A stretch of 64,000 nucleotides of DNA from Karalla daura (GCA_029224185.1 CM055197.1:23822862-23886861), one strand, 5' to 3'; positions 22,196 through 34,467 are shown, numbered from the stretch's first letter. Notes: a model not told the origin generated them from the sequence alone. Numbers and translations are program-made.

Positions 22196-22629
22196 ACACC
22201 AACCATTCCACCAGCACAGAGAAACACCAAGAACTGGTTAAATAATATCCTCTGATATCCACTCTGATTGACAGAAATAAAAAAAAAAACCTTGTATCAT
22301 CCATCTAAATGTCATCTATTCATTAGGTTGAAAGCTGTGAGAGAGAGAGTGGAGCTGCACAAATTTTTGAGCTCCCCAAGATAGTGCTGGTAAGGATGCT
22401 AATGCTAATGCTAATGCGGGTGTTATACCATATGAGCCATGAATTGTGCTGTGAAATACTGTTCTGTTAAAACCAATCAGAGTTGTGGCCTTAATACCTA
22501 GTGTTTGATATCTCATAGAGACAAATTCAAATCATATTATGTTGTAAATGTTTGTAAAAGATTGCTCAAAGACGGTTTCTTCACAATTCAGCTTCACATG
22601 ATCCTACTACAGGAAAGGACGGAGTAGCT
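22196..22629. other. Unassigned sequence with a short GCTAAT repeat
   Basis: No coding homology was seen. It contains a small (GCTAAT)3 run near 22,396-22,417. It may be the upstream part of the retrovirus-like remnant that follows. Confidence 0.4.
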
Positions 22630-24040
22630 GTGTGAAATGCTGTGTGGATGATCATTCCATTGTGTTCTCTGATTCTCCTCCCTCTCATTCCTCTGCTCAG
22701 GATGCTGAACTAATTGCTCTTACAGCTGCCTGTCATCATGCAGCTGACAAAACTAACTATTTACAGATTCCTGCTATGGTTAAGTGCACGATTTTGGTCA
22801 GCTGTGGAAACAGCAAAATTTCTTTCAGTCTGATGGCAGTCCAATCATGCATCACCAACTGGTAGCAGAATTGTAAGAAGCCATTCTACTGCCCTCTGCC
22901 ATTGTGGTCTGCAAATGCATTGCAAACACACATGCTCGAGACCCTGTGTCTCTAGGCAATGCACACACTGAAGCAGCTGAAAAATTGCAGCCGTCACTTC
23001 CTCTTCAAAACCTTGTAACTACTTAGTTACGTATCTCCCTCTCTTTCCACAGAACTGGCTGCACTTCAGAGTTTAGCCCCTCCTGCTGACATACATGCAT
23101 GGAAGTCAGTAAAAGTTGTGGAAGGCTCTGACAGCCTTTAATGAGGCCCCAGCGACTTCCCCTGCCTTCCATCTCACTTTTTTAGACATTTTTGGAAATT
23201 GACCCATAGTCTTTACCATGTCTCAGCAGAAAACTACTGTAAGAGATGTATGATTTGCACAGTACACAAAACAGACAGAGGAGAAAAGACATATGCACAG
23301 GAAGCGCATCTACTGCCAGACGGCCCATTTGACCATTTTGTAATGGATTTTATTGATCTAACACCATCTGAGAGAAAGAAATATGCGTTAGTAACGGTAG
23401 ATATGTGGTCAAAATAGGTAGAGGTGTTTTCCACATCAAAGCAAGATGCAAATGCTGTGGCAAAGGCATTGGCATGGGAAAGCCATGGGAAAATTATTCC
23501 CAGATGGGAAATTCCTAGAAAGATATCGAATGACAATGGGTATCACTTCACAAATAAAGTACTGAGACATATAAGTGAATATCTCAGCGTTGATCTAAAA
23601 CATCACTGTGCATCACCCAGCCAGTGGAGGAGCAGTGGAAAGAGAGAATGGCAAGTTGAAAAACAAATTGTCCTCAACATTTTCTTTGGTACTAATATGC
23701 ATGACAATGAGACGCAGACCACGCACCTTGTTGAGTCTGTGTGAAATTTTGTTTGCAGCACCACCTACAGTGGGACTCCAACCATCAGAGGATGTACTCC
23801 CATCCTCCACCTTGTGTGAGGATGGCATGTTGAGATATTGTGCTAACCTGTCTTCTGTACTTTCCAAACCGCCCGCTGGACCACTCCATAGTTTCCAGCC
23901 AAGAGACTACTTTGTGGTGAAAGACTTACGGAGAAAGTCGTTGCGTACGGTTCCAGAACTGATTGATGACCCTTCTCAAGGCAACCATCATGGAAGGCCT
24001 GACAAGACAACACACTCAGCAACACACTAAGCTGAGACAA
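22630..24040 (+). pseudogene. Retrovirus-like pol remnant (RNase H and integrase)
   Basis: An endogenous copy, heavily broken. An RNase H piece (SAQDAELIALTAAC) lies at 22,632-22,790. Integrase begins at about 23,199 with a CxxC pair (CKRCMIC) and a catalytic-core start (GPFDHFVMDFIDL), is stopped by TAG at 23,415, continues to 23,744 with the second acidic motif (SNDNGYHFTNK), and then changes frame to a piece with GGAVERENGKLKNKL at about 23,625. In the family these enzymes remove RNA from the DNA hybrid and insert the provirus. The frames are interrupted by at least one stop and one frameshift in the integrase alone, and gag, env and LTRs were not found. The integrase wording is closer to vertebrate retroviruses than to Gypsy. 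Confidence 0.78.
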
Positions 24041-24339
24041 ATAAAGTTGAAGTTGAAGACAGTGTTGATACAAAACAGCATTCTATGTTGATGACTTAAA
24101 AAGTGAAAAGTGTAGAATGTAAAAGGATGCACAAAGATTAAAGTTACAGAAGAGAGATTGCTGTATGTGCTTGCAAAAGTGAAAATGCGAAATGTTTGTG
24201 TAACCTACATGTGACCCGCAGAACATGTGTTACCCCCACCCAATGGTGACCACAACAACGTCTTTTCCTGGCACCTGCAAGGGTGACAAACAATGTGATT
24301 GATTGGTTGATTCTAATGTGACAATGGATATGACATAAC

Positions 24340-24572
24340 CTGCTTGCATAAGAAATGATTTCCACCACAACTGCCTTTCTGTACTTCTTCAGCTTCAAGA
24401 TCAACACCATTCACCAAGAACTGGCCACATCTCGTACCCCCTCTGACAACCCACCCTGGATGACCACCACTGGCCAACCTCTCATCAGTGCCCTCTCTGA
24501 CTAATGGTACGGTACCACCCACTCTCAAACTGGCTGTCATTGCGGCAATCCTGAAAAAACTCAGTGCTGTCC
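24340..24572 (+). mobile_element. Possible decayed L2-like LINE fragment
   Basis: Translated pieces such as VPPTLKLAVIAAILKK resemble the start of the L2 reverse transcriptase (VPLTFKVGIIKPLLKK in the copy at 57,230). The similarity is short and the reading frame is interrupted, so this is tentative. Confidence 0.4.
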
Positions 24573-25036
24573 TGTTAAGACCAGGGCTTGAGGACTCAAA
24601 TGAGACACAGACAGACAGTTTGCAGGAATTTATTGGTGACTGGAATGGACCGATTGGGGCTTACGAGGGCCGGTCAGAAAAGAGACTGGTAGGAAGTGGA
24701 TGGTGAGGCCGGGCTTAGGATCTCCAAGATAGGACTGATGAGGTAGGGTTGCAGACAGGTAGCGTTGCAAGCAGAGTAGCAGGCAGAGTAGCAGGCAGAG
24801 TTGCAGGCAGGATTACAGGCAGGATTACATGCAGGCAGGGCTGCAGGCAGGGCTGCAGACAGGGTTGCAAGTAGGCAGGCAGACGGGAAAGCAGGCAAGC
24901 AGGCAGGCAGACAAGCAGGCTGGCAGGCAGACCGGCAGGAGCTTGGATGATGTTTCCTCAGCGTAGTCGGTCTAAGATCTGAAAACCCCTCCTGGGGCAC
25001 CAGGGCTTTTATAGCAGCCAAATTCCACCTCCAACA
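24573..25036 (-). mobile_element. Candidate solo LTR with internal minisatellite
   Basis: The plus strand starts TGTTAAGACC and ends CCTCCAACA. On the minus strand there is a TATA-like CTATAAAAGCC near one end and CCAATAAATTCC near the other, the order expected for promoter and polyadenylation signal in an LTR. The interior (24,757-24,935) is a GCAG-rich tandem array of about 10-12 bp units. I could not see a clean target duplication. A long frame here is just the translated minisatellite. Confidence 0.5.
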
Positions 25037-25044
25037 GCTGCAGG

Positions 25045-28000
25045 AAACCCTGACAGGGACAAAAAGGGGAGAAACCTCAGGGTGAGAGACAGAGGAGGGG
25101 ATCCTCACCCAGGATGGACAGGCGGGCACAAGCAAAACAGTACTGATGGCTAACAGTTCAGGATATAAATAGATCAATGAATTGGATCAGTCCAGAGTAG
25201 AAGGCAGGCGGAACCGCAGTGAGAAGAGCCGGGTAGAGGGACGGGGTCCTAGATCTAGCTCAGCGTTGATGGAACCCAGGAGGGAAAAAAATCATAATAA
25301 AATTAAAAATTAAAAATTAAAAATCAAAAAATAATAAAACATACAAACAAATAAATAAATAAAAAGGAGAGGAAGGAGTGGTGGAGGAGGAGAGGGAGGA
25401 AGAGGAGGAGATGGAAAACAGACGGGGAGAGGCAAGAGGAAAGAGAGAAGCTCGAGGGAACGTAAGCCTGATTCACACCCACAGAGAAGGCAGAGAAGGT
25501 AGAGCTCAATGTGCTGTGGACCCCCAGCAGACTCAACCTATAGCAGCTTATCTTGGATTTATCTGTATGCTCTGTCAAAAATGAGGGTTTTTAAACTACT
25601 CTTAAAGGTAGAGAGGGTGTCTCCTGGACTGAAACTGGTAGATGGTTCCATAACAGAGGGTCTTGGCAGCTGAAGGCTCTGGCTCCCCATCAAGACTTAG
25701 AGATTCGTGGAACCACAAGTAGGCCTGTATTCAGAGAACGAAGTGTCCGAGTGGGGCAATAGGGAAGTGTCCTAGTGGGGCAGAAGAATTTTGAACTGGA
25801 TCCTGAAAGGTACAAGAAGCCAGTGCAATGAGGCAAGAATATGAGAGATATGATCTCTTCTTCTATCTTCTAGTTTTAGTCAGCACACGAGCTGCCGCGT
25901 TCTGAATGAGCTGCAGAGTTCTCAGCGACCTATTGGAGCATCCAGCCAGTAAAGAGTTGCAGTAGCCCAGCCTGGAAGTAACATTGCGGAGGTGGAAGTA
26001 GGCAGTCCGTGAGATACATTTTATGTGGGAGCTAAAAGACAGGTCTTTAGGTTCTTTACAGTGGTGGCAGAAGGACTACTTTGGCAAAGCAACTACTTTG
26101 TAATGCTATGGCATCAGATATAGAGTCACGTAGGTGTTTTGGACCTATGAGCAGTAACTCTGTTTTTTCAGAGTTTAGAAGGAGGAAATAATTAGTCATC
26201 CAGGCCTTAATGTCATCAAGGCAGGACTGAAGCTGCTGTAGACGGTTGAGCTCACCCGGCTTTATAGATAGATATAATTGGGTGTCGTCAGCGTAACAGT
26301 GGAAGTCTAAAGAGTGACTCCTGATGATATCACCTAGAGGGAGCATATAAAAAAAGAAAAGAACTGGACCAAGCACAGATCCTTGTGGAACCCCGTGGCT
26401 GACGGGGTTTAGTACGTGGAGATTGGTTATCGCTGACACAAACAAACTGATATCGGTCTGAAAGATAGGACCGGAACCAGTCTCGGGCAGTGCCTCTGAT
26501 TCCAAGCTTTTGTTCCAGTCTCCTTAGTAAGATCTGGTGGTCAACCGTATCAAAAGCAGCACTGAGATCTAACAAGACGAGCACTGAAACAAGACCATGG
26601 TCAGATGCCATTAAGAGGTCATTAGTGACTTTAACCAGTACAGTCTCAGTGCTATGATTCATTCTAAAACCAGACTGGAAGGATTCCAAAAAACTATTGT
26701 TATTAAGGTGTTCACAGAGCTGGTTGGCAATGATTTTCTCAAGGATTTTTGGGATGAAGATAAGATTATAGATCGGCCTGTAGTTTGCTAAAGCTCCTGT
26801 AACATAGGCAATGTTTTCTATGTCCATCAGTCACTAACTCTCCTGCCATTGCAGACCCCACCCCTCTCCCATGCCATTTGCTCATTGCTCTCACCTGGTT
26901 CTCCCGACCCATCTCTCCACCTGCAGCCTGTTTTCTCATCACGCCCTTTGTATAAATACCAGTGCTTCTCCACCTTGTTCCTGCCAGATAGTCTTGTGCT
27001 CCTACGCCAAACTCTCCAGCGATTCCTGTTCCTGAATTCTCGATCATCGACCCTGTTTCTGCTTGCCTTGATTTTTGGATTTTTGCCTGCTCCTAGTCTG
27101 TTCTGTCTGCCAGTTGATCTCCCGGTTTTGACCTTGCCTGTTTTTGGACTGAGTAAACGTCTCTTCCCTCAAACCTGTGACTCTTAGTCGTGCTTTTGGG
27201 TTCCTATGCTGATTGTGACAGCTCCTGGATCAAGGGACGGTTTCTTAAGGAGGGGTTTGATTATTGCAACTTTGAACGTAAGAGGAACGTAACCTGTTGT
27301 TAGGGACAGATTGATGAGGTCAAGTAAGGAGGTGGCGATTAAAGGCAGCACTTCCTTTAACAGCTTGGTCGGAATTGGGTCAAGGAGGCAGGTCAATGAT
27401 TTAGAGGAGATGATAGTGGTCAGCTGATGCAGGTCAATGGGGTGAAATGAAGATAGTGACCTGGTTATATCCCCATCTGTTATCTGAAAAGCTGCAACAG
27501 GGTGTAGATTAATTGCCGTACATGCTGAGTGGGTCTTAATTGTTTGTCTAATATTTGTAATTTTGTTGTTAAAGTAGTCCATGAATTCACCACTGCTGAG
27601 ATGTGTAGGGACACACTGCTCAGTGGAGTTAAGACTCTGAGTCAGCCTGGCTACAGTGCTGAACAGAAACCTATGGTTATGCTTATTTTCCTCAATTGGA
27701 GAGGAGTAGTATCTGGCTCTGGCGTTACACAGAGCGAGCCTGTAAGTCTTCAGACTATCTTTCCAGGTAAGAAAAATACTAGTGTTTTTGGTTGAACGCC
27801 ATTTCCTCTCTAATTTGCGTGCTAGCTGCTTCAGGTGGGGAGTTTCTGGAGTAAACCAGGGGGCGGATCTCGGTCTAGAGATAATCTTTTTTGTTAGGGG
27901 TGCAGCCGAGTCTCGCGAAGGGAGGTAACAAAGCTGTCAGTAAGGTGATCGATGAGGGACTCAGGCTTTCGTGGCAGAGAGATGATGCAACACCAAGAGA

Positions 28001-28290
28001 CAGGGGGATAGCTTCCTTAAAGTTTGATAAGACACTGTCAGTTAAGTGTTGTGTATATATACTGCTATTCTTTCGCACATAACCGGCTAGAAGGAAGTTG
28101 AAAGTAATTAAAGAGTGGTCGGAAACAACTGGGTTAAGGTGGAAAACGGTCAGGTGTTTAATTTCAACACCATAAGACAGAACAAGGTCCAGGTTGTGGT
28201 TGAAGCAGTGCCTGGGTTCATGCACATGTTGGCAGAAGCCAATGGACTCGACTATAGAGGTGAATGCTGTACTGCAGCTATCACTGACTA
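25045..28290 (-). mobile_element. L2/CR1-group LINE, 5'-truncated antisense copy
   Basis: Collinear in antisense with the L2 at 56,226-57,713 and 60,677-62,150. The 3' untranslated region lies at 25,045-25,580. The RT C-terminal region with YADD (within 26,056-26,505), the RT N-terminal region with FDTVDHQILLRRLEQKLG (26,330-26,797), and upstream ORF2 pieces (27,228-27,582; 27,875-28,225 with SDHSLITFNFLLAG) follow. Frames are broken several times. The copy stops at about 28,290, at a point inside ORF2 just after the endonuclease GDFN motif, so it is 5'-truncated. It also lacks the last 3' tail. A solo LTR interrupts it at 26,798-27,220. Confidence 0.93.
26798..27220 (+). mobile_element. Solo LTR inside the L2, 5-bp target duplication
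   Basis: 423 bp starting TGTAACATAGG and ending TGTGACA, flanked by GCTCC on both sides (26,793-26,797 and 27,221-27,225). It contains a TATA box, GTATAAATACC, at about 26,950. The related L2 copies at 57,300 and 47,080 show the uninterrupted site. TG...CA ends, a TATA box and a 5-bp duplication fit a solo LTR left after recombination. The 3' end shares GTGCTTTTGGGT with the repeats at 14,490 and 28,612. Confidence 0.85.
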
Positions 28291-28311
28291 CTGCAGTCAG
28301 TGCTGAGGGTT

Positions 28312-28640
28312 TGTTTAGTTCTAGCTAGTTTAGTGGCTTCTAGGTTTATTTCCCTGTAAAACCTTGTTTTTCTGTTCTAGTTTGTTTCTTTTCAGTTCTT
28401 CAGTTTGGTTCTTTTGTGTTCTTAGTTGGTTTTCACCTGCAGAGATCGTAGGGTCTCAGGTTTTTTTGTTGTTTTTTTTCTATAGAAGTTAGTTTTGTCC
28501 TGCGGAGACCATAGGGTCCCAGGCTCATTTTTGTTTTAGTGTAGTATTTTATGTTTCTTTGTCCTGCGGTGACTGAGGGTCCCAGACGTTTAATCAATCC
28601 TGTGTGTTGAGCGTGCTTTTGGGTCTTCCAGCCAGTATCA
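28312..28640 (+). repeat. Dispersed repeat with three hairpin motifs
   Basis: Three imperfect hairpins of the form CCTG-GGAGACC-loop-GGTCCC-AGG begin at 28,436, 28,499 and 28,563, a spacing of 63-64 bp, separated by T-rich spacers. The segment ends GTGCTTTTGGGTC. The antisense of 14,480-15,060 has the same layout. Probably part of an LTR or untranslated region. Confidence 0.6.
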
Positions 28641-29329
28641 TTACACTTTATAGGACTCCATCAGCTTAACAGAATCCCTCACCTCTGGTATCCACCAGTA
28701 GTTTGGGGGACAGCACTGGCAGTCTTTCGACAAAAGCTCCATGTGGATTGGTAATTGTAGCTTGGACCATTCATAGACCATTCAGATTCCATAGCCACTG
28801 TCACACCCAGAACATGTTCAAAACTTCTGAATGTGGGAATTCTAGACTGACTGGGCCCTCAGCTTGACTTTCCCTGCAGACTCTCATTATTTATTTGAGC
28901 CTCCCAGGTCTGCCTGGCATCCTCCCCTACCACCTGGTCCATCTCACCAACATGTGTTCATCAGTTGACAGTTCAGCTCATCCCTTTACCCAAGTGTCCA
29001 GGATACACAGTTTTAGACTGGCTGATATGACTAAGAAAGTCGATTATTTACCAACAACCACACAAGCTCCAAGTCCAATAGAAATGGAACACCATTCGGG
29101 TTCATTCTTGTGAGCTGTTTGATGACAATCAGAACCTGTTCCACCAATGGAAAGTGCAGGGAAAAAATGTGTTTATACATGAGCAGAAATGTGGGGATTT
29201 TTTTCCATACCTGCCCTCTGCCTCTCACCTGGTGAAACTCCAATGAAATAAAGAGCTCTTCCTCCATTATTAACCAGCACGATGTGTAGGTCTGAGTCCA
29301 ACTATATCTAGTCAGAACCTTAACCTTCT
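28641..29329. other. Unassigned repeat-derived sequence
   Basis: No convincing protein homology or terminal repeats were seen. A minus-strand frame of 78 codons at 29,031-29,267 has no recognisable domain. The position, between a hairpin repeat and a LINE 5' fragment, suggests decayed transposon sequence. Confidence 0.35.
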
Positions 29330-29625
29330 TAAGGGAAGAGAAGGTGGCTCCTTATCCACCTGAGAGGTGACATTCCATGCCCCTGTTGTAAGTTTCTACA
29401 ACTGGAGAGTGGACCGCCAATGCCTTTTGCTGCTGGGACAATGCAGGGATGAATTGTAAGAATTATAAGTTCAGGGGATCTGGTAAACTCTGATCCAGGT
29501 GCGTGTCCTTGAATTTATGTACCATTAGGAGTTTTCTGCACTGAATTTTGTCTGAACCTTCAATTAGAACCTCAATATCACTTGGGTCAACATACTCAAA
29601 CCCCTCCACCATGATAAGGTGTTAA
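29330..29625 (-). mobile_element. LINE 5' fragment, same family as 62,273-62,985
   Basis: Shares GAGGTGACATTCCATG and the terminal CAAACCCCTCCACCATGATAAGGTG with the antisense LINE 5' regions at 62,540-62,985 and 40,110-40,515. All three copies have the same orientation, are non-coding here, and stop at the same CACCACAATAAGGTG edge, which is probably the true 5' end of the element. Confidence 0.6.
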
Positions 29626-30024
29626 GTGGAAGTGACAGCAGCAACTGGGTTGAGTAGGGTTTTTATTCTTCCTCCTCAGTCCTTCAGCCCTTCACAGTTA
29701 CTGTTTTTTCTTTTGATCTGAAGAAAACAGCCCCCAAGAGATCTGAATTGTTCCTTGTGTTGAGTAAGTCACCTATAGTGATCACTTGACCACTTGGAGC
29801 AAACATAAAAACAGGTATATTTAGAATGTGAAGCAGCTGAGTGCCAAGCAGATGATAGGCAAATAGCTACTGTATGATCATATTCATCCAACCTTTACCC
29901 TGATATTCCACAGAATACGTGAGCAGCACCTTACAGTTGCATTGTGTTAACTGCTGCAATTATATTCCCTGAAATCAACATAATCCCAGATTTTAATGGG
30001 AGAGAAAAAAAAGTTGCGTGCAGT

Positions 30025-30025
<1 letters not shown>

Positions 30026-30071
<46 letters not shown>
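30026..30071. repeat. (GA)n microsatellite
   Basis: About 22 GA dinucleotides without interruption. Confidence 0.97.
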
Positions 30072-30072
<1 letters not shown>

Positions 30073-32481
30073 CAGAAACGTCCCTGGCAGATCGTATCTG
30101 AAGCAGCAGCAGCATCCGGCCCCCCTGACACAAAATTACAGGATAAAGTGCTGTTGAACAAGCAAAATAAACTGTTGTTTGCTGTTGTTTCCTTTATACG
30201 GTGTGTTTATCACACCATCTTGCAGTCTCTCATACTTTTTAAAGTACTGCACGATCTCGTGATATTGTGTGATTTAAGCTGGCACACCTCTGCCCTAACA
30301 CACTGAGTGCAATATGTGACCCTTTACTGAACCACGTTGCTGCCATGCCACATCGCATTGCAGCTGCAAAGTGTCCGGTGGAATATTGGGGTTATCTTTC
30401 TTGCTTTGGACTCAATGGTCTTGTTGACAATGTTTGCACAATATCATAGCCTGAAAAAGAGATAAACAACACGGATACACACAAACAAAGGAAGATGTTT
30501 CTCTTTTTTCTGTCCCTGATGCTCCCTAGTGGCCAAACCCTGCATAACAACCTCACCAACAAGTGGGAACCTTTAACCCTAGATTCCCCTTCATTCTCTG
30601 CTGCTGAAAATTAGAATCATGTGCTAATACAGAGAATTGCAATACATCTTTCAAAGTGTTTAATATTTTATCTTTCATCTGACCCTTTATTGGTCCCTAT
30701 GCAACCTGATGTCATTGGATTGAGAAGGGATAAATAAAGAATAAATAAATCAAGCATCTCCCATCATTCCTTTATTTCTTTCTGTCATTTTATCCTGATT
30801 ATGTAACTGCAGGCAGCTTCAAGAATGTCCTGGTTTCGCTCAGAAATAAGGTTAACTCCCAAAATGTTTAGATAGAGTAGCAGAGGGCAGGGTTTTAGTG
30901 TTACGAAATGTCTGTGCATATGCAAGGGAAGAGGGATGGTTATGAGAGGGGTTCAAAAAAGGTTGAGGGGATTTAAAAGTCTGCCTTCAATTTATTGTAC
31001 ACTTAAGTCTCTGGTTATTTAGCCTTCAGCTGTGATGTAGGTCATAATTACACATGTGAAATGTTTTTTAATGTTGCAATCACATCCCACAGAACAATTG
31101 GAACACACAAGAACAACACAAATGTGTTCTCTGATGATGCACATTAGATCTCCCACTAAGATTGAATCTGGATGAATTCACTCCAGGTTAACACCTGTGT
31201 CACTCTGACAAGCTTGAAAAACATTTGTTGGATATAACCAACAATGTAAAAAATTATCTTTGTTCCATTAAATGTTGGCTTGTTTTCTGAGTTCTGTATA
31301 ATCTCAATAGCTGGGGAAAGTATTTCTCAAAGCATATTTTTTCATGAAAAAAACAATTGTTAAGAAACACAAATAGATTCATCCCTCTTTGTCTTCTCTG
31401 TTGTGCAGCTGGCTGGATTATTTGAAAATGTCTGCCTGGGACCCACCTGCACAGCACATGTGTATCTGTGGCCATCCCTTTCTTTGCTCTGTCTTTATGT
31501 ATTCTGGTCACAGAGGTTTGTCATCACATTGTTAGACAGACAGTACAGAGGAGGTTTATTAAGCATGTGTTGCCACACAAAGTCAAGTCTAGCCTGAGTG
31601 GGAAATAGATGAAAGTAGTGCAATGATGCAAATGGTATGTCAGTCTGAATTCCTTCTGCTTGCCATGTCTGCTCACCTTATGCTGTTCCTGCATCTGTGT
31701 GTGGGTATGAGTGTATGTTTGTACATCTGTTGTGATGTGTGAGTGATGAGCAACATTTTTGGCTGTCAATTTCTTTAAGTGGTATATCAGCAATGTGCGA
31801 CAGAAATAGTGCGCACATTTAAGGAGAATTGCAGGAAGTATTTTCCTACATGTGTGCATTGGCATGCATATGAAGCACTTGTGAAGCAGTCTCACTGCAC
31901 TTTTGGGTTGTATTCTCATGGACTCTTGTGGCCTTAGTTTGAGCTCAGTTCAACATTTTTCTCTTGATGTACATCCATGGCTAAACTCCATATAGGCACG
32001 CACACAAACATGCACATGCATGGACGACACACACCCGCATGCACTTTCACACTCATACTAAAACCATGCTTTCTGTTTTCTTGAGGGATCAAAGACTGTA
32101 GAACACAGATAATCCTTGAAAACAGAGCAAATTAGTTTGGTTTATGAAGTCACTGTTTGTCATACAGAACTATTCAGTGCATACAAGTATGTCATTGTCA
32201 TGCCATCATGTCAACATCTTGTTCCTGCAAATGTTAACTGTTTTTCATACTGTGTGTTGGCACATGTCTACCAAAAATGCTAAGTAACTATGCAACATGG
32301 CGGCTGGTTGGAGTAAAAAATAACATGAAAGAATGTTTGGAGACAGAGAGAGCAGAAAGGGGCCAAACCAGATCAAGACACACCCCAACTCCTGAGACTC
32401 AGAGCCCAGAACTATCAGCACTCCAATCCAGCCTCGTTTCAGCTCTTTGTGCTGGCTCCCAACATCGAGTAGGGAGAAGAC
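30072..32481. other. Intergenic sequence, nothing recognised
   Basis: No exon-like frame with known homology, no long tandem repeat and no transposon motif was seen in these 2.4 kb. The frames present are short and without domains. It lies on the 3' side of ednrb. Confidence 0.55.
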
Positions 32482-32541
32482 TGTGTGTGTGTGTGTGTGT
32501 ATGTGTGTGTGTGTGTGTGTGTGGGTGTGGGTGTGTGGGTG
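32482..32541. repeat. (GT)n microsatellite
   Basis: About 60 bp of GT with an AT interruption and a GGGT-variant tail. Confidence 0.95.
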
Positions 32542-33736
32542 AGTGCTTCTGAGTATGTGTGTATTGAGAAAGATTTACAGCCTCTGTGTTTCCCCCAGAC
32601 TGCATTCCATGGAGGAAGTCCACAATTTGACAAACTAATGTAATAAATCTATAAAAAGTTTACAGTAGTTTTTATTAGTGAACAAAGAGCTTTCTTTCAT
32701 TACCCTTTTGGCCTCAATGTGCATCAGGTTTTCATCTCTGATTTCTGGTTCCCAGTTTACGATCAAATTTGCGGCCTATAATACGCTGCTGTAGCATACA
32801 TGATCTTTGGCCGAGCAATGGACAGTTTTCCTGCTTTAATTTGTCCTTTGATTGGTATGCTGAAATCTACACAGATGTAATAAACAAGCATTCAAAATAG
32901 AAGACGCAAACAGGGAACTGGTACAATGAGATGGTCCATTGTTCCAATCCTTATTGCTTCTGGGGCAATAGCACAGGATACTTACGAATTGACTACCTGT
33001 GAAACAGTCATTCTTTAAGATCATACATTGAGTATACTTTCATCATTACCATTACCATTACTTTTGTCAAACAATACAGATTGACTTACAAAGGAATGAG
33101 CATGAATACAGATAAATTAATATAATAATTTGACTTTCTAAACCATAACACATCAAAATTGCCAGGGCCAACAAAGTCCAAGATAATAAAAATGCTTTGA
33201 TTTAGATCTCTGCAGTAGCAGTGTCTTCCTTTGCAACTTCCTATGACTGATTCTTTTTTGTAGAGATCATTAAGAAAGATCCATTATGTCAGGGGTCAGT
33301 GCCAGTATCCACAATAGATTGGCATGATCACTGCTGGGAAGAGAAAAGTAGATGATGAAGGCAGGAATGCACAGCATGTGATTTCTCTCATTTCAGACTG
33401 CCCTCAGCACCAGTTGGTTTGATTTAATGTCGAGTCGTACCGTTGCTTGAAACCATATTGGAAAAGAGCACAGAGGTTATGGAGGAGCGGAGACAGGAAT
33501 GCGAAGCGAAAAAGGGGGGGGGGGGTTGAGATGAGGGGAGAGGACAGGGAAGAGGTGGAAATATGGGTAAAATCAGTCAGGAAAGGGGAGTGAAGGTCAG
33601 GAAAGAGGATGAAGGCATGAGGCGATGAGGGGTGGTGAGAGATCACAGGACAGAGAGTGCCTTTAACAGCTAATGTGACATGCATGACACTGTTTAGCCT
33701 GAAGGAACATTCCCAGGTCAGATCTGTGTGTGAGTT

Positions 33737-33738
<2 letters not shown>
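32542..33738. other. Intergenic sequence, nothing recognised
   Basis: Includes a G-rich run (GGGGGGGGGG) at about 33,516-33,525 within purine-rich DNA, but no gene or transposon signal. Confidence 0.5.

Positions 33739-33767
<29 letters not shown>
33739..33767. repeat. (TG)n microsatellite
   Basis: About 14 TG dinucleotides. Confidence 0.95.
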
Positions 33768-33769
<2 letters not shown>

Positions 33770-34368
33770 GCAGCAGTGGAGAAGCAGGGAGAAAAATAAA
33801 GAGATCACAGTACTGCTCTGTGTTAACGCTCACCATCACATGATGCTGCCTTCTCTCACACTTAAATCAAACTCACGCTCACACAAACTGCTGCAAACAC
33901 ATAGAGTCAGAACACAAAAACAGGCAGGACTTAAACATTCACATTCATATATGATTATTACTATGTATCTAAACAGATGTATGCATGATTTTATCAAATA
34001 AAATACCCAACTATTTTCTGTTTATTATATTCATAATTTTATTTATCACAAAAAGAAATCCCTACCTTTGTCATACTAGCTAAAGTAGTTAGATTAAGTT
34101 CATGTGGAGCAAGCACAGTCACAAAACATGTAAAGCCTCAAGAATAGGCCCAAAACACTATTGAATATTATAATACAATAGTTGGCTGGTCCCAACATCA
34201 GTAGTTATATTACTAGTGTGAAAAATGACACACAGTTGATACACATAAAGGCATTGATGTAATGAAATATGCAAAATGCTCAATAAGTATGCATATATTA
34301 AAGGAGATAATACATCTATATGAAGAGTATTAGATTGACTGTTTAAACTGTGTCCAGCTGATATGTCG
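33768..34368. other. Intergenic sequence downstream of ednrb
   Basis: AT-rich, with no gene or repeat signal recognised. It may include part of a long ednrb 3' untranslated region if the nearer polyadenylation signal is not used. Confidence 0.45.
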
Positions 34369-34381
34369 TGTGTGTGTGTGT

Positions 34382-34467
<86 letters not shown>
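34369..34467. repeat. (GT)n microsatellite, about 100 bp
   Basis: About 49 GT dinucleotides with a single A interruption near its start, roughly 0.45 kb beyond the ednrb stop codon. Long frames translating it are artefacts. Confidence 0.98.

Noticed and set aside
24674..25177. 167-codon frame with Ala-Cys-Leu-Pro repeats
   Set aside because: It is the translated GCAG minisatellite joined to antisense L2 3' sequence.
26792..27227. hAT-type 8-bp duplication AGCTCCTG around the insertion in L2
   Set aside because: The 8-bp repeat is real, but TG...CA ends and a TATA box fit an LTR with a 5-bp GCTCC duplication better; the extra bases match by chance or design of the ends.
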